A stretch of DNA of 64,000 nt from Franconibacter helveticus LMG 23732 (GTDB taxonomy: Bacteria > Pseudomonadota > Gammaproteobacteria > Enterobacterales > Enterobacteriaceae). A program made the position numbers and the translations under genes. Under the pieces are notes generated by a model. It saw nothing but the letters and a program-made list of their open reading frames with translations, did not search any database and was not told where the DNA came from. Location of the stretch: contig NZ_AWFX01000011.1 of assembly GCF_000463115.2 (NCBI RefSeq), forward strand, positions 1 through 64,000, in the 5' to 3' direction. Positions 46,536 through 59,231 of this stretch are shown here, in pieces (positions within the stretch are counted from its first letter, which is position 1; each line of letters opens with the position of its first letter).

Positions 46536-46949
46536 ATGACATCCCGACGAGACTGGCGTTTACAACAACTGGGCGTTACCCAGTGGGTATTACGTCGCCC
46601 CGCCGCGCTGCTGGGCGAAATAGCGATTACCCTGCCGGCGCATATTCGTCTGGTGATGGTGGCGCAAGCGCTGCCCGCGCTAAATGAGCCGATTGTGCAG
46701 GATGTGCTGCGCGCTTTAAAGCTGCGCCCGGATGAGGTAATGCAGCTCACGCCGGAGCGGGTAGCGATGCTCCACGACGGCGCGCATTGCAACAGCTGGT
46801 GTCTTGGCGTAACGGAGCCGTTAGCGCTGCCGGGCGCGAAACTCGTCTCGCCGGGGCTGGAAGGGCTTCGGCGCAGCAGTGCGGCCCGCGCCGCTTTATG
46901 GCAACAAATTTGCGAAAATGATGACAATTTCTTCCCTGGAGCCGACTGA
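46536..46949 (+). CDS. holD: DNA polymerase III psi subunit HolD
   Basis: The 137-residue subunit of the clamp loader links HolC (chi) to the gamma/tau complex. The N-terminus MTSRRDWRLQQLGVTQWVLR matches E. coli HolD, including the Trp-rich clamp-loader contact. The end ARAALWQQICENDDNFFPGA is also conserved. The ATG at 46536 fits E. coli; the frame is open upstream. It overlaps rimI by 32 bases. Confidence 0.93.
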   Translation: MTSRRDWRLQQLGVTQWVLRRPAALLGEIAITLPAHIRLVMVAQALPALNEPIVQDVLRALKLRPDEVMQLTPERVAMLHDGAHCNSWCLGVTEPLALPGAKLVSPGLEGLRRSSAARAALWQQICENDDNFFPGAD

Positions 46950-47361
46950 TCTCGCCGCGGCTTACGCCATTGAAATACGCAGCCACGCTTTTCCCTGGAG
47001 TGAAAAAACGTTCGCGACCAATCAGGGTGAGCGCTACCTCAACTACCGGCTTGATCTACAAGGCGAGATGGCGGCATTCGCCATCACTCAGGTCGTGCTC
47101 GACGAAGCCACGCTGTTTAACATCGCGGTCGACCCCGCTTATCAGCGGCGCGGGCTGGGCCGACAGTTGCTTGAACATTTAATTAGCGAGCTGGAAACCC
47201 GCGGGGTACTCACCCTCTGGCTTGAAGTGCGGGCCTCAAACGTCGCCGCCATCGCGCTTTATGAAAGCCTGGGCTTTAACGAGGCGACGATCCGCCGTAA
47301 CTACTACCCCACTAAAGAGGGGCGCGAAGACGCGATAATCATGGCTCTGCCGCTGGGCTGA
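46918..47361 (+). CDS. rimI: Ribosomal protein bS18 N-acetyltransferase RimI
   Basis: The 147-residue GNAT enzyme acetylates the N-terminus of ribosomal protein S18. Motif A is IAVDPAYQRRGLGRQLLEHL (acetyl-CoA pyrophosphate loop) and the active-site loop is RNYYPTKEGREDAIIMALP. MMTISSLEPTDLAAAY at the start aligns with E. coli MNTISSLETTDL. The gene overlaps holD and lies 22 bases before yjjG, so the three are one operon. Confidence 0.94.
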   Translation: MMTISSLEPTDLAAAYAIEIRSHAFPWSEKTFATNQGERYLNYRLDLQGEMAAFAITQVVLDEATLFNIAVDPAYQRRGLGRQLLEHLISELETRGVLTLWLEVRASNVAAIALYESLGFNEATIRRNYYPTKEGREDAIIMALPLG

Positions 47362-47382
47362 TAACAAAAGAAAGGTGATGTA

Positions 47383-48060
47383 ATGAAGTGGGACTGGATA
47401 CTCTTTGATGCTGACGAAACGCTGTTTACCTTTGACGCTTTCGGCGGCTTACAGCGGATGTTTCTCGATTACAGCGTGACGTTTACCGCTGAGGATTATC
47501 AGGATTACCAGGCCATCAACAAGCCGCTCTGGGTTGATTATCAGAACGGCGCCATCACGGCTTTGCAGCTTCAGCATCAGCGCTTTGAAAACTGGGCCGA
47601 GCGCCTGAGCGTGCCGGCAAGCGATCTTAACCGCGCGTTTCTCAATGCCATGGCGGAGATTTGCGCGCCGCTGCCCGGCGCCGTCTCTTTGCTTGATTAC
47701 CTTAAAGGCAAGGCGAAGCTTGGCATCATTACCAATGGCTTTACCGCGCTACAGCAAATTCGCCTTGAGCGCACCGGTCTGCGCGACTATTTTGATCTGA
47801 TTGTGATTTCAGAAGAGGTCGGGGTGGCGAAGCCAGACCCGCGCGTTTTCGATTATGCGCTGGAGCGCATGGGCAACCCGCCGCGCGAGCGCGTGCTGAT
47901 GGTGGGCGATACGGCGGAGTCCGACATTCTCGGCGGCATTAACGCCGGTATCGCCACCTGCTGGCTGAACAGTCACGGCCGTACCTTGCCGGAAGATATC
48001 GCCCCCGACTATCAGGTCACCTCGCTAAGCGAACTGGAGCAACTGCTGTGTAAACAATAA
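47383..48060 (+). CDS. yjjG: Pyrimidine 5'-nucleotidase YjjG (HAD)
   Basis: The 225-residue HAD phosphatase removes phosphate from non-canonical and regular pyrimidine nucleoside monophosphates. Motif I is [14 protein letters not shown] with the nucleophile Asp, motif II ITNGF, the lysine motif [13 protein letters not shown] and the acidic motif [19 protein letters not shown] lies before the ATG. It is the last gene of the holD-rimI-yjjG set and is followed by prfC. Confidence 0.95.
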   Translation: MKWDWILFDADETLFTFDAFGGLQRMFLDYSVTFTAEDYQDYQAINKPLWVDYQNGAITALQLQHQRFENWAERLSVPASDLNRAFLNAMAEICAPLPGAVSLLDYLKGKAKLGIITNGFTALQQIRLERTGLRDYFDLIVISEEVGVAKPDPRVFDYALERMGNPPRERVLMVGDTAESDILGGINAGIATCWLNSHGRTLPEDIAPDYQVTSLSELEQLLCKQ

Positions 48061-48153
48061 TTGTCTGCCCGCCCCTGATGGGTACAATAGCCGCATTTTT
48101 CGACTCACACGCTGCGTGGCGCTTTGCCGCGCGCTTACACAGAAGATTTGATT

Positions 48154-49743
48154 ATGACGTTGTCTCCTTATTTACAAGAGGTGGCCAAACGCCGCACGTT
48201 TGCCATCATCTCTCACCCGGACGCCGGTAAAACCACCATTACGGAAAAGGTGTTGCTGTTCGGACAGGCGATTCAGACCGCCGGTACGGTAAAAGGCCGC
48301 GGCTCCAGCCAGCATGCGAAGTCCGACTGGATGGAGATGGAAAAGCAGCGCGGTATTTCTATCACCACTTCCGTGATGCAGTTCCCGTATAAAGAGAGCC
48401 TCGTAAACCTGCTCGACACCCCGGGCCATGAAGACTTCTCTGAAGATACTTACCGCACCCTGACGGCGGTAGACTGCTGTTTGATGGTTATCGACGCGGC
48501 GAAAGGCGTTGAAGATCGTACCCGCAAGCTGATGGAAGTGACCCGCCTGCGCGACACGCCGATCCTCACCTTTATGAACAAGCTCGACCGCGACATCCGC
48601 GACCCGATGGAGCTGCTCGATGAAGTGGAAAGCGAGCTGCGCATCGCCTGCGCTCCGATCACCTGGCCGATTGGCTGCGGCAAGCTCTTTAAAGGCGTTT
48701 ACCACCTTTATAAAGATGAAACTTACCTGTACCAGACGGGCCAGGGCCACACCATCCAGGAAGTGCGCATCGTTAAAGGGCTGAATAACCCGGAGCTGGA
48801 TAACGCCGTGGGCGACGATCTGGCCCAACAGCTGCGCGATGAACTGGAGCTGGTGCAGGGCGCATCCCATGAGTTCGATCAGGAGCTGTTCCTGAGCGGC
48901 GAAATCACCCCGGTCTTTTTCGGCACCGCGCTTGGCAACTTCGGCGTTGACCATATGCTGGACGGCCTGGTGGAATGGGCGCCTGCGCCGATGCCGCGTA
49001 AAACCGATACCCGCGAAGTGGAAGCGAAAGAAGAGAAGTTCTCCGGCTTCGTCTTTAAGATTCAGGCCAACATGGATCCGAAACACCGCGACCGCGTGGC
49101 GTTCATGCGTGTTGTCTCCGGCAAGTACGAGAAGGGCATGAAGCTGCGCCAGGTGCGTATCGGCAAAGACGTGGTTATCTCCGACGCGCTGACTTTTATG
49201 GCGGGCGACCGTTCCCATGTGGAAGAGGCTTATCCGGGCGACATTATCGGCCTGCATAACCACGGCACTATCCAGATTGGCGACACCTTTACCCAGGGCG
49301 AAATGATGAAGTTCACCGGCATTCCGAACTTTGCGCCGGAGCTGTTTCGCCGTATCCGCCTTAAAGATCCGCTGAAGCAAAAACAGTTGCTCAAAGGGCT
49401 GGTGCAGCTTTCGGAAGAGGGCGCTGTACAGGTGTTCCGCCCTGTCGCCAATAACGATTTGATCGTAGGCGCGGTGGGTGTGCTGCAATTTGATGTGGTT
49501 GTGGCGCGCCTTAAGAGCGAATACAACGTTGAAGCGATTTACGAATCGGTCAACGTTGCGACTGCCCGCTGGGTTGAGTGCGCGGATGTTAAGAAGTTTG
49601 AAGAATTCAAACGTAAAAACGAAGTGCAACTGGCGCTGGACGGCGGCGATAACCTGACTTACATCGCCCCTACTATGGTCAACCTGAACCTGACTCAGGA
49701 ACGTTATCCGGACGTGGTTTTCCGTAAAACTCGCGAGCATTAA
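48154..49743 (+). CDS. prfC: Peptide chain release factor 3 (RF3)
   Basis: The 529-residue GTPase removes RF1/RF2 from the ribosome. G1 is [12 protein letters not shown], switch 2 [12 protein letters not shown], and G4 NKLDRD; domain II follows from about residue 290 ([20 protein letters not shown]) and domain III ends [14 protein letters not shown]. Start at 48154 ([16 protein letters not shown]) matches E. coli length; the frame is open to 48124. A strong terminator follows. Confidence 0.96.
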   Translation: MTLSPYLQEVAKRRTFAIISHPDAGKTTITEKVLLFGQAIQTAGTVKGRGSSQHAKSDWMEMEKQRGISITTSVMQFPYKESLVNLLDTPGHEDFSEDTYRTLTAVDCCLMVIDAAKGVEDRTRKLMEVTRLRDTPILTFMNKLDRDIRDPMELLDEVESELRIACAPITWPIGCGKLFKGVYHLYKDETYLYQTGQGHTIQEVRIVKGLNNPELDNAVGDDLAQQLRDELELVQGASHEFDQELFLSGEITPVFFGTALGNFGVDHMLDGLVEWAPAPMPRKTDTREVEAKEEKFSGFVFKIQANMDPKHRDRVAFMRVVSGKYEKGMKLRQVRIGKDVVISDALTFMAGDRSHVEEAYPGDIIGLHNHGTIQIGDTFTQGEMMKFTGIPNFAPELFRRIRLKDPLKQKQLLKGLVQLSEEGAVQVFRPVANNDLIVGAVGVLQFDVVVARLKSEYNVEAIYESVNVATARWVECADVKKFEEFKRKNEVQLALDGGDNLTYIAPTMVNLNLTQERYPDVVFRKTREH

Positions 49744-49755
49744 TTTTCCTTACGG

Positions 49756-49786
49756 GGCGGGGCGCAAGCCGCGCCCCGCCTCTTTT
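49756..49786 (+). terminator. Terminator of prfC
   Basis: GGCGGGGCGC (49756-49765) pairs perfectly with GCGCCCCGCC (49771-49780) around AAGCC, followed by TCTTTT. Confidence 0.92.
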
Positions 49787-50171
49787 CCCCGCCTTTTTCG
49801 CCTTCTCTTTTCCGCTTGCGGAACTTTCTTAAATTCCTGCTTTTTCTGCCGTTTTGCCGCTTTTTCGCCTTAGCCACCAGGCGTTTTTGAGAGAGTGATC
49901 TATATTTAACACTGTGATGACAAGGTCACTGGTTTAAACAACCATTCAATGCGTGTTTGGCAGTATTTAAGCCGTGAAGTCATCACTGATTTGATATTAA
50001 AAACTGACTTAAGCCAGTGCGGCGAGAGTTACTGAAACAGCGGGAAGTTGATAACAGTACGCTTCACTGTCTGAGCGGCCTTTAGCAAGACTTCGCGTTT
50101 TGCTGTTTAGGAAAAGCCAGTGTCGTTATGGCTTAAGGCTCAAATTCTGAGCAAACTACAGGAATGAATCG
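49787..50171. other. osmY upstream region with a long leader
   Basis: These 385 bases hold no gene; they contain the osmY promoter and an untranslated leader of about 255 bases. GATCTATATTTAAC at 49898-49910 is the likely sigmaS-type -10 region. The leader is not obviously structured beyond short stems. Confidence 0.6.
49900..49909 (+). promoter_or_regulatory. SigmaS-type -10 element of osmY
   Basis: CTATATTTAA fits the sigmaS extended -10 pattern (CTAYACTT, A/T-rich). The gene osmY is a classic RpoS and stationary-phase/osmotic target in E. coli, which also has a long leader. Confidence 0.6.
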
Positions 50172-50786
50172 ATGAACAAGACTAAGATTTCGAAAACTCT
50201 GCTGGCTGTGATGTTGGGTTCTGTCATGGCGACTTCTGCGGTTCACGCGGAAAGCTCCGTTACCGATAAAACCAAATCCGCTGCCGATTCCGCAGGGCAA
50301 AAAATCGATAGCTCTATGAATAAAGTCGGTAATTTCATGGATGACAGCGCCATCACCGCAAAAGTTAAAGCGGCCCTGGTGGACGATGAAAACATCAAGA
50401 GCACCGATATCTCTGTGGAAACCGAGAAAAACGTGGTCACCCTCAGCGGCTTTGTAGAAAGCCAGGCGCAAGCCGAAGAGGCCGTTAAAATTGCGAAAGG
50501 CGTTGAAGGCGTTAAATCCGTCAGCGACAAACTGCACGTTCGCGATGGTAAAGACCAGTCGGTAAAAGGTTACGCGGGTGATGCTGCTACCACCAGCGAG
50601 ATCAAAGCCAAACTTCTGGCTGATGACATTGTGCCGTCCCGTATGATTAAAGTGGAAACCACTGACGGCGTCGTTCAGCTCTCCGGTACCGTTGAATCTC
50701 AGAAACAGTCTGACCGGGCCGAAAGCATCGCTAAAGCCGTTGATGGCGTGAAAAGCGTCAAAAACGATCTGAAAGTGAAGTCGTAA
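50172..50786 (+). CDS. osmY: Osmotically inducible periplasmic protein OsmY
   Basis: The 204-residue protein has a signal peptide ending SAVHA near residue 28. Two BON domains follow (about 58-125 and 135-204): [20 protein letters not shown] with [18 protein letters not shown], then [16 protein letters not shown] with [23 protein letters not shown] domains bind phospholipid or act as periplasmic chaperones. It is induced by RpoS in E. coli, and the upstream -10 agrees. E. coli OsmY has 201 residues. Confidence 0.95.
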   Translation: MNKTKISKTLLAVMLGSVMATSAVHAESSVTDKTKSAADSAGQKIDSSMNKVGNFMDDSAITAKVKAALVDDENIKSTDISVETEKNVVTLSGFVESQAQAEEAVKIAKGVEGVKSVSDKLHVRDGKDQSVKGYAGDAATTSEIKAKLLADDIVPSRMIKVETTDGVVQLSGTVESQKQSDRAESIAKAVDGVKSVKNDLKVKS

Positions 50787-50799
50787 CACCCCAGACCCA

Positions 50800-50823
50800 C
50801 TCTCCCGGTCTTAGCCGGGAGAG
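50800..50823 (+). terminator. Strong hairpin between osmY and ytjA
   Basis: CTCTCCCGG (50800-50808) pairs perfectly with CCGGGAGAG (50815-50823) around TCTTAG. There is no T-run, so it could be an attenuating or RNA-stabilising stem that lets part of the transcript reach ytjA. Confidence 0.6.
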
Positions 50824-50914
50824 AAGGTAAGTATGACCACCAAGAAAACACCGTCAGTGGGTCAGACGCTCACTAAGAAGCGGTTACAGTTTAACTATGG
50901 TAAAGGAGAGTCTT

Positions 50915-51076
50915 ATGTTTCGTTGGGGCATTATTTTTCTGGTTATCGCGTTAATCGCCGCCGCTCTGGGCTTTGGTGGCCTGGCTGGTACGGCAGCAGG
51001 TGCTGCGAAGATCGTATTCGTCGTCGGTATTATTCTGTTCCTGGTCAGTCTTTTCATGGGCCGTCGTCGCCCATAG
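50915..51076 (+). CDS. ytjA: Small membrane protein YtjA (DUF1328)
   Basis: The 53-residue protein reads [20 protein letters not shown], then [19 protein letters not shown] and the basic tail MGRRRP. Two TM helices are joined by a Gly/Ala-rich turn; the UPF0391 family has unknown function and is stress-linked. AAAGGAGAG lies seven bases before the ATG. It is followed by a terminator and probably co-transcribed in part with osmY. Confidence 0.93.
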   Translation: MFRWGIIFLVIALIAAALGFGGLAGTAAGAAKIVFVVGIILFLVSLFMGRRRP

Positions 51077-51107
51077 TGTGATAAAACTGTAACAGGCAGA
51101 CGGGAAG

Positions 51108-51129
51108 GCCAGTCTTTATGACTGGCTTT
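51108..51129 (+). terminator. Terminator of ytjA
   Basis: GCCAGTC (51108-51114) pairs perfectly with GACTGGC (51120-51126) around TTTAT, followed by TTTC. Confidence 0.8.
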
Positions 51130-51188
51130 CACGTTTCATAAGCAAAAATAAGCGCGCCTGAAGGCGCTAAAAAAAGCAGGATGGCAAG

Positions 51189-52256
51189 GTGGGACAACGT
51201 ATTCCGGTTACGCTCGGCAACATTGCGCCGCTGGCGTTAAAGCCGTTTCGTCCCGGCAAGCTGGCTATTGTCTGCGAAGGTGGCGGTCAGCGCGGGATAT
51301 TTACAGCCGGTGTGCTGGATGAGTTCATGCGCGCCGAATTTAACCCCTTCGATGCTTTCTACGGCACCTCTGCTGGCGCGCAAAATCTCTCTGCTTATGT
51401 CTGTAATCAGCCCGGCTATGCCCGGCGCGTGATCACCCGCTATACCACAACCCGCGAATTTTTTGACCCGTTGCGCTTCGTGCGCGGCGGGAACCTTATC
51501 GATCTCGACTGGCTGACAGAAGAGACCGCCCGCAAAATGCCGCTGGCAATGGACAGCGCGTCGCGGCTGTTTGACGCGGGTAAAGAGTTTTATATGTGCG
51601 CTTGTCGCAGCGACGACTATTCGCCCGGCTACTTTGCGCCGCAAAATCAGACCTGGCTTGATATCATCCGCGCTTCCAGCGCGATTCCGGGTTTTTACCG
51701 CACAGGCGTAATGCTTGATGGCGTGAGCTATCAGGATGGCGGTATCAGCGACGCCATTCCGGTGCAGGAAGCGGCGCGCAAGGGCGCAACCACGCTTGTG
51801 GTGATCCGCACTGTGCCTTCGCAAATGTATTACACGCCACAATGGTTTAAACGCATGGAGCGCTGGCTCACCGACAGTAGCCTGCAACCGCTGTTAAACC
51901 TCGTGCAGCACCATGAAACCAGCTATCGCGCCATTCAGGAATTTATTGAAAAGCCGCCCGGCAAGCTGCGTATTTTTGAAATCTATCCGCCTAAACCGCT
52001 AATGAGCATGGCGCTGGGCAGCCGTCTGCCGGCGCTGCTGGCGGATTACAAAACCGGCCGCCTGTGCGGACGCTATTTTCTGGCGACGGTTGGCAAGCTG
52101 CTGACCTCGAAGCCGCCGCTGCATCGTCATCGCGTAGCAACGCCGCCGACGCTGGTGGTGCCGCCTGCGACCGTGGCGAACGACGCCGTCGCGACAACGC
52201 CTGTCTTCGCGCCGGAAGCGAACGATGCGGCGTTTGATAATGAGGATCTGGCCTGA
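51189..52256 (+). CDS. yjjU: Patatin-like phospholipase YjjU
   Basis: The 355-residue protein has the patatin fold: oxyanion loop CEGGGQRGIFTAG (about residue 32), serine in YGTSAG (about residue 61) and the aspartate in YQDGGISDAIP. It starts with GTG at 51189 (MGQRIPVTLGNIAPLALKPF, as E. coli). It is an intracellular lipid/acyl hydrolase of unknown substrate. The stop overlaps yjjV by one base (TGATG), so the two genes are coupled. Confidence 0.92.
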   Translation: MGQRIPVTLGNIAPLALKPFRPGKLAIVCEGGGQRGIFTAGVLDEFMRAEFNPFDAFYGTSAGAQNLSAYVCNQPGYARRVITRYTTTREFFDPLRFVRGGNLIDLDWLTEETARKMPLAMDSASRLFDAGKEFYMCACRSDDYSPGYFAPQNQTWLDIIRASSAIPGFYRTGVMLDGVSYQDGGISDAIPVQEAARKGATTLVVIRTVPSQMYYTPQWFKRMERWLTDSSLQPLLNLVQHHETSYRAIQEFIEKPPGKLRIFEIYPPKPLMSMALGSRLPALLADYKTGRLCGRYFLATVGKLLTSKPPLHRHRVATPPTLVVPPATVANDAVATTPVFAPEANDAAFDNEDLA

Positions 52257-53041
52257 TGCGGCGCTTTATCGACACCCACTGCCATTTTGATTTCCCGCCC
52301 TTTACGGGCGACGAAGCAAGAAGCCTTGACCAGGCGGCGCAGGCAGGCGTTGAGAAAATCATCTTACCGGCCATTGAAGCGGAACGTTTTGGCGCTGTCT
52401 TGTCGCTCGCGCAGACCCATAGCCGCCTTTACGCCGCGCTCGGCCTGCACCCTATCGTGATTAACAAACATAACGATGCTTCGCTGGCGTTGCTGGAACA
52501 TCACCTAAAAAATCGCCCGCCGAAAATGGTGGCGATAGGGGAAATCGGCCTCGATCTCTATATGGAAAACCCGCTCTTTGAGCGCCAGGAAGCGATTCTC
52601 GACGCGCAGTTGACGCTGGCAAAGCGTTATCAACTGCCGGTTATCCTCCATTCCCGCCGCACGCACGACAAGCTCGCGATGCACTTAAAGCGCCATGATT
52701 TGCCGCGCCGGGGCGTGGTGCATGGTTTCGCCGGCAGTCTGCAACAGGCGCAACGCTTTATTGATATGGGCTATAAGATTGGCGTGGGCGGCACGATCAC
52801 CTATCCCCGCGCCAGCAAAACGCGCAACGTCATCGCGCAACTGCCGCTTTCAGCGCTGCTTCTGGAAACCGACGCTCCGGATATGCCGCTTAACGGCTTC
52901 CAGGGCCAGCCTAATCGCCCCGAGCGCGTCAATGGCGTATTCGACGTGCTTTGCGAACTGCGTCCCGAGCCGCCTGAGCTTATCGCCGAGACCATTTTGC
53001 AAAATACCTTACGCCTCTTTGCCTTTCCGCCAGCACCCTAA
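52256..53041 (+). CDS. yjjV: TatD-family metal-dependent hydrolase YjjV
   Basis: The 261-residue TIM-barrel hydrolase has the metal ligands FIDTHCHFD (HxH), EIGLDLY, HSRRTHD, HGFAGS and ETDAPDMPLNG, the full TatD pattern. TatD-type enzymes act as DNases or deacetylases; the role of YjjV is not settled. It directly follows yjjU. In E. coli yjjW and yjjI come next, but here they are missing. Confidence 0.93.
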   Translation: MRRFIDTHCHFDFPPFTGDEARSLDQAAQAGVEKIILPAIEAERFGAVLSLAQTHSRLYAALGLHPIVINKHNDASLALLEHHLKNRPPKMVAIGEIGLDLYMENPLFERQEAILDAQLTLAKRYQLPVILHSRRTHDKLAMHLKRHDLPRRGVVHGFAGSLQQAQRFIDMGYKIGVGGTITYPRASKTRNVIAQLPLSALLLETDAPDMPLNGFQGQPNRPERVNGVFDVLCELRPEPPELIAETILQNTLRLFAFPPAP

Positions 53042-53187
53042 TGTGAACTGCCGCAAATTATTGACTGAAAAACTCCGTCTGTTTCGCAAAAATTTGTTTA
53101 GCCGCACAACGATTAATACCCTGTCGTTATAATCGCCTCGTTTTCTGGAAACGAGCTTGTTATTTACTGACTACACAGGGACATTGT

Positions 53188-54465
53188 ATGCAAATCCTCA
53201 TGGGGCTTATCGGCATGATTACGCTGCTGCTGATAGCCGTACTTCTCTCCAGCCATCGTAAGGCCATCAATCTTCGCACTGTGCTGGGCGCCTGGCTTAT
53301 TCAGGTCGGCATCGGCGCGCTGGTGCTTTACGTTCCGGTGGGCCGCAAAATCTTGCTCGCCATGTCTGAAGGGGTAGCGAACGTTATCGCTTACGGCAAT
53401 AACGGCATCAGCTTTCTTTTCGGCGGCCTGGTCTCTGACAAAATGTTCGAACTGTTCGGCGGCGGCGGGTTTATTTTCGCGCTGCGCGTGTTGCCGGTTA
53501 TTGTGTTCTTTTCCTCGCTGATTGCGGTGCTTTATTACCTTGGCATCATGCAACTGGTGATCCGTATTCTGGGCGGCGCGCTGCGCGCGGTGCTGAAAAC
53601 GTCCCGTACCGAATCGCTTTCCGCGACGGCGAATATTTTTGTCGGCCAGACGGAAGCGCCGCTGGTAGTGCGTCCTTATATCGCCACCATGACCCGCTCC
53701 GAGCTGTTTGCGGTGATGTGCGGCGGTCTGGCTTCGGTGGCTGGCTCTGTGCTGGCCGGGTATGCGCAAATGGGCGTCCCGCTGGAGTATCTGATTGCCG
53801 CCTCGTTTATGGCGGCGCCGGGCGGTTTATTATTCGCCAAGATTATTTTGCCGGAGACCGAAACGCCTAACGACGCGCCGCGGCTGGAAGCGGCGGAAAA
53901 CGATCCGGATCGTCCCACTAACGTGCTGGACGCGGCGGCGTCAGGCGCCTCCTCGGGCATGCAGTTAGCCTTAAACGTGGGCGCGATGCTGCTGGCCTTT
54001 GTGGCGCTGATAGCGCTGCTCAACGGCATGCTGTCCGGCATTGGCGGCTGGTTTAACCATCCTGAACTCTCCTTGCAGCTTATTCTTGGCTGGGTCTTTG
54101 CGCCGCTCGCCTGGCTTATTGGCGTTCCCTGGAGCGAGGCGACGGTAGCGGGTTCGTTTATCGGCCAGAAGCTTATCATCAACGAGTTTGTCGCCTACAT
54201 GAACTTTGGCGAATACCTGAAAGAGGATGCCGCTGTAGCGGCGGCGGGCTTGCAGGTCTTGTCGGATCACACCAAAGCGATTATCTCTTTTGCGCTGTGC
54301 GGGTTCGCAAACCTCTCTTCTATTGCGATTTTAATCGGCGGACTGGGCAGCATGGCGCCGAACCGCCGCCACGAGGTGGCGCAGCTTGGGTTAAAGGCGG
54401 TAGCGGCCGGTACCCTTTCTAACCTCATGAGCGCCACAATTGCCGGGGTTTTCCTCGCGCTGTAA
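53188..54465 (+). CDS. NupC-type concentrative nucleoside transporter
   Basis: The 425-residue membrane protein belongs to the CNT (NupC/YeiM) family, with nine to ten TM helices. Diagnostic are [20 protein letters not shown] around residue 155 (nucleoside/cation site), the HP1-type [12 protein letters not shown] and [19 protein letters not shown]. It couples nucleoside uptake to protons or sodium. A TATAAT lies at 53128. Its place just upstream of deoC, instead of yjjW-yjjI, suggests it feeds deoxynucleosides to the deo enzymes. Confidence 0.9.
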   Translation: MQILMGLIGMITLLLIAVLLSSHRKAINLRTVLGAWLIQVGIGALVLYVPVGRKILLAMSEGVANVIAYGNNGISFLFGGLVSDKMFELFGGGGFIFALRVLPVIVFFSSLIAVLYYLGIMQLVIRILGGALRAVLKTSRTESLSATANIFVGQTEAPLVVRPYIATMTRSELFAVMCGGLASVAGSVLAGYAQMGVPLEYLIAASFMAAPGGLLFAKIILPETETPNDAPRLEAAENDPDRPTNVLDAAASGASSGMQLALNVGAMLLAFVALIALLNGMLSGIGGWFNHPELSLQLILGWVFAPLAWLIGVPWSEATVAGSFIGQKLIINEFVAYMNFGEYLKEDAAVAAAGLQVLSDHTKAIISFALCGFANLSSIAILIGGLGSMAPNRRHEVAQLGLKAVAAGTLSNLMSATIAGVFLAL

Positions 54466-54606
54466 CTGGCGCCCTTCGCTTTAATACGCCTTTCATAAAA
54501 ATGCGCCACTTCCTTTCCGCACCGGGGGAAAGTGGCGTAAACCTCTGCATACCGCCACGCCGCGCATTATTCTTAAGTCAAAAGCCAGCAGGTAAATTCA
54601 GTGACT

Positions 54607-54622
54607 TGTTATTATTTTAACA
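54607..54622 (+). promoter_or_regulatory. DeoR operator candidate (upstream, deoP1-like)
   Basis: TGTTATTATTTTAACA matches the DeoR consensus TGTTAGAATTCTAACA at 13 of 16 positions. It lies 176 bases upstream of the second box, which fits the looping-type arrangement known for the E. coli deo promoters. Confidence 0.7.
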
Positions 54623-54693
54623 TTCACGGCGCGAACGTCCGGTGCGCTGATCATTGGGATGCCCGCTGAAGCAGGACGTTTTCGCTGGGATAT

Positions 54694-54709
54694 TGTTAGA
54701 TTAATCACA
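54694..54709 (+). promoter_or_regulatory. CRP site 2 of deoP2
   Basis: TGTTA-GATTAA-TCACA matches nine of ten core positions. Its centre is 54 bases upstream of the next CRP site, close to the 53-base spacing of the E. coli tandem CRP/CytR promoter. Confidence 0.75.
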
Positions 54710-54713
54710 TATA

Positions 54714-54732
54714 ATGGTTGTATGAACGCAAA
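54714..54732 (+). promoter_or_regulatory. CytR-like site between the CRP sites
   Basis: GGTTGTATG and AACGCAAAC form an inverted pair of GTTGCATT-like octamers, the CytR motif, between the two CRP sites as in E. coli deoP2. The match is moderate. Confidence 0.5.
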
Positions 54733-54747
54733 CCTGTTTTTGTAATT

Positions 54748-54763
54748 TGTGAAACGCGACACA
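54748..54763 (+). promoter_or_regulatory. CRP site 1 of deoP2
   Basis: TGTGA-AACGCG-ACACA matches nine of ten core positions. It would lie near -40 of a start at about 54796. Confidence 0.75.
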
Positions 54764-54782
54764 AAATCATCGCTGGTGCAGA

Positions 54783-54798
54783 TGTTAGAATTTTAACA
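54783..54798 (+). promoter_or_regulatory. DeoR operator at deoP2
   Basis: TGTTAGAATTTTAACA matches the DeoR consensus at 15 of 16 positions. It overlaps the expected transcription start, so DeoR can block it. Confidence 0.88.
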
Positions 54799-54930
54799 TT
54801 GACTGCGGTGATAAGCGGTGAGACGGAACTCAACGCGCTGGCGGCTAACGCCACGCTTCTTCATGGAACCAGGCCCGCTCCAACGTGTTGAGTTTCTCCT
54901 CTGAGAATCGTTTTTTTGTTGGAGATTGTT

Positions 54931-55710
54931 ATGACTGATTTAACCAAAAGCAGCCTGCGTGCGCTGCAACTGATGGACCTCACCACCCTGAACGACGACG
55001 ACACCGATGAAAAGGTGATTGCGCTTTGTCACCAGGCGAAAACCCCGGTGGGCAACACGGCTGCCATCTGCATCTACCCGCGTTTTATTCCTGTTGCGCG
55101 CAAAACCCTGCAAGCGCAAGGCACGCCGGAGATCCGTATTGCTACGGTGACCAACTTCCCGCACGGCAATGACGATATCGACATCGCGCTGGCGGAAACT
55201 CGCGCGGCGATTTCCTACGGCGCGGATGAAGTGGACGTGGTATTCCCGTACCGTGCGCTGATCGCCGGCAACGAGCAGGTTGGCTTTGAACTGGTAAAAG
55301 CCTGCAAAGACGCCTGTGCGGCAGCCAATGTGCTGCTGAAAGTGATCATCGAAACTGGCGAACTTAAAGAAGAAGCGTTGATCCGCAAGGCGTCGGAAAT
55401 CGCTATCAAAGCGGGCGCAGACTTCATCAAAACCTCTACCGGTAAAGTGCCGGTTAACGCCACCCCGGAAAGCGCGCGCATTATGCTGGAAGTTATCCGC
55501 GATATGGGCGTTCAGGAAAGCGTAGGTTTTAAACCGGCGGGCGGCGTTCGCACGGCGGAAGACGCAGCTAAATACCTGGCGGTCGCTGACGAACTCTTCG
55601 GCGCCGACTGGGCCGACGCCCGTCACTACCGCTTTGGCGCCTCCAGCCTGCTGGCAAGCCTGCTGAAAGCGCTGGGCCATGGCGACGGCAAGAGCGCCAG
55701 CCAGTACTAA
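54931..55710 (+). CDS. deoC: Deoxyribose-phosphate aldolase DeoC
   Basis: The 259-residue class I aldolase splits deoxyribose 5-phosphate into acetaldehyde and glyceraldehyde 3-phosphate. The Schiff-base lysine lies in [13 protein letters not shown] (about residue 167), with the second catalytic lysine in [11 protein letters not shown] and [12 protein letters not shown] near residue 102. ATG at 54931 follows GGAG; the frame is open upstream. It is the first gene of deoCABD. Confidence 0.96.
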   Translation: MTDLTKSSLRALQLMDLTTLNDDDTDEKVIALCHQAKTPVGNTAAICIYPRFIPVARKTLQAQGTPEIRIATVTNFPHGNDDIDIALAETRAAISYGADEVDVVFPYRALIAGNEQVGFELVKACKDACAAANVLLKVIIETGELKEEALIRKASEIAIKAGADFIKTSTGKVPVNATPESARIMLEVIRDMGVQESVGFKPAGGVRTAEDAAKYLAVADELFGADWADARHYRFGASSLLASLLKALGHGDGKSASQY

Positions 55711-55765
55711 TCTCTTCTGCGGCGGGCCTCCGCCGCTTTTAACCTGATGACATCAGGGGGTTACC

Positions 55766-58364
<2,599 letters not shown>

Positions 58365-58421
58365 ATTGACGGGGCGGGTTATCCGCCCTGCATTTTGCTT
58401 TAAACGTTAAGGAAAATAAAA

Positions 58422-59141
58422 ATGGCTACCCCACACATTAACGCCGAGATGGGCGATTTCGCTGACGTTGTTCTGATGCCGGGCGATCCGCTGCGCGCTA
58501 AGCACATTGCAGAAACCTTCCTTGAAGACGTGCGTGAAGTAAACAACGTACGCGGCATGCTGGGCTTCACCGGCACGTATAAAGGCCGCAAAATCTCCGT
58601 AATGGGCCACGGCATGGGCATTCCGTCCTGCTCCATCTACACCAAAGAGCTGATCACCGATTTCGGCGTGAAGAAAATTATTCGCGTTGGCTCCTGCGGC
58701 GCGGTGCGCGCCGATGTCAAACTGCGTGATGTCGTCATCGGCATGGGCGCCTGCACCGACTCCAAAGTTAACCGCCTGCGTTTTAAAGACCACGATTTTG
58801 CGGCTATCGCCGATTTCGGCATGGTGCGCAACGCGGTAGACGCGGCGAAAGCGCTGGGCGTGGAAGCGCGCGTCGGCAACATCTTCTCAGCTGACCTGTT
58901 CTATACGCCGGATCCGTCCATGTTCGACGTCATGGAAAAATACGGCATTCTCGGCGTGGAGATGGAAGCAGCGGGCATTTATGGCGTGGCGGCGGAGTTC
59001 GGCGCAAAAGCGCTGACTATCTGCACCGTTTCCGACCATATCCGCACCCATGAGCAAACCACGGCGGCAGAGCGTCAGACCACGTTCAACGACATGATCC
59101 ACATTGCGCTGGAATCTGTGTTGCTGGGCGACAAAGAGTAA
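58422..59141 (+). CDS. deoD: Purine nucleoside phosphorylase DeoD
   Basis: The 239-residue hexameric phosphorylase releases purine bases from (deoxy)nucleosides. Motifs: [20 protein letters not shown] (phosphate site), [22 protein letters not shown], and the end of the active site [13 protein letters not shown] with [11 protein letters not shown]. It ends the deo operon. A hairpin in the deoB-deoD gap (58371-58386, GGCGGGTTATCCGCC) may set the ratio of the two proteins. Confidence 0.96.
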   Translation: MATPHINAEMGDFADVVLMPGDPLRAKHIAETFLEDVREVNNVRGMLGFTGTYKGRKISVMGHGMGIPSCSIYTKELITDFGVKKIIRVGSCGAVRADVKLRDVVIGMGACTDSKVNRLRFKDHDFAAIADFGMVRNAVDAAKALGVEARVGNIFSADLFYTPDPSMFDVMEKYGILGVEMEAAGIYGVAAEFGAKALTICTVSDHIRTHEQTTAAERQTTFNDMIHIALESVLLGDKE

Positions 59142-59155
59142 GCGTTTGATGCAGT

Positions 59156-59183
59156 AAAAAGGGCGCTGCGGCGCCCTTTTTTT
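59156..59183 (+). terminator. Terminator of the deo operon
   Basis: AAAAAGGGCGC pairs with GCGCCCTTTTT around TGCG (59167-59170), followed by a T-run. It may also act on the convergent lplA. Confidence 0.92.
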
Positions 59184-59231
59184 ATGGATGGCGAAAGAAC
59201 AGCCGCCGCCCTGCGAGCGCGCTTTTCCTCT

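Noticed and set aside
48172..49740. Open frame of 522 codons on the minus strand
   Set aside because: It lies wholly antisense to prfC, which is a sure gene; high third-position GC in that frame makes long antisense frames common.
50833..51081. Plus-strand frame of 82 codons between osmY and yjjU
   Set aside because: It overlaps the true ytjA gene in another frame; the ytjA product is a clear DUF1328 protein.
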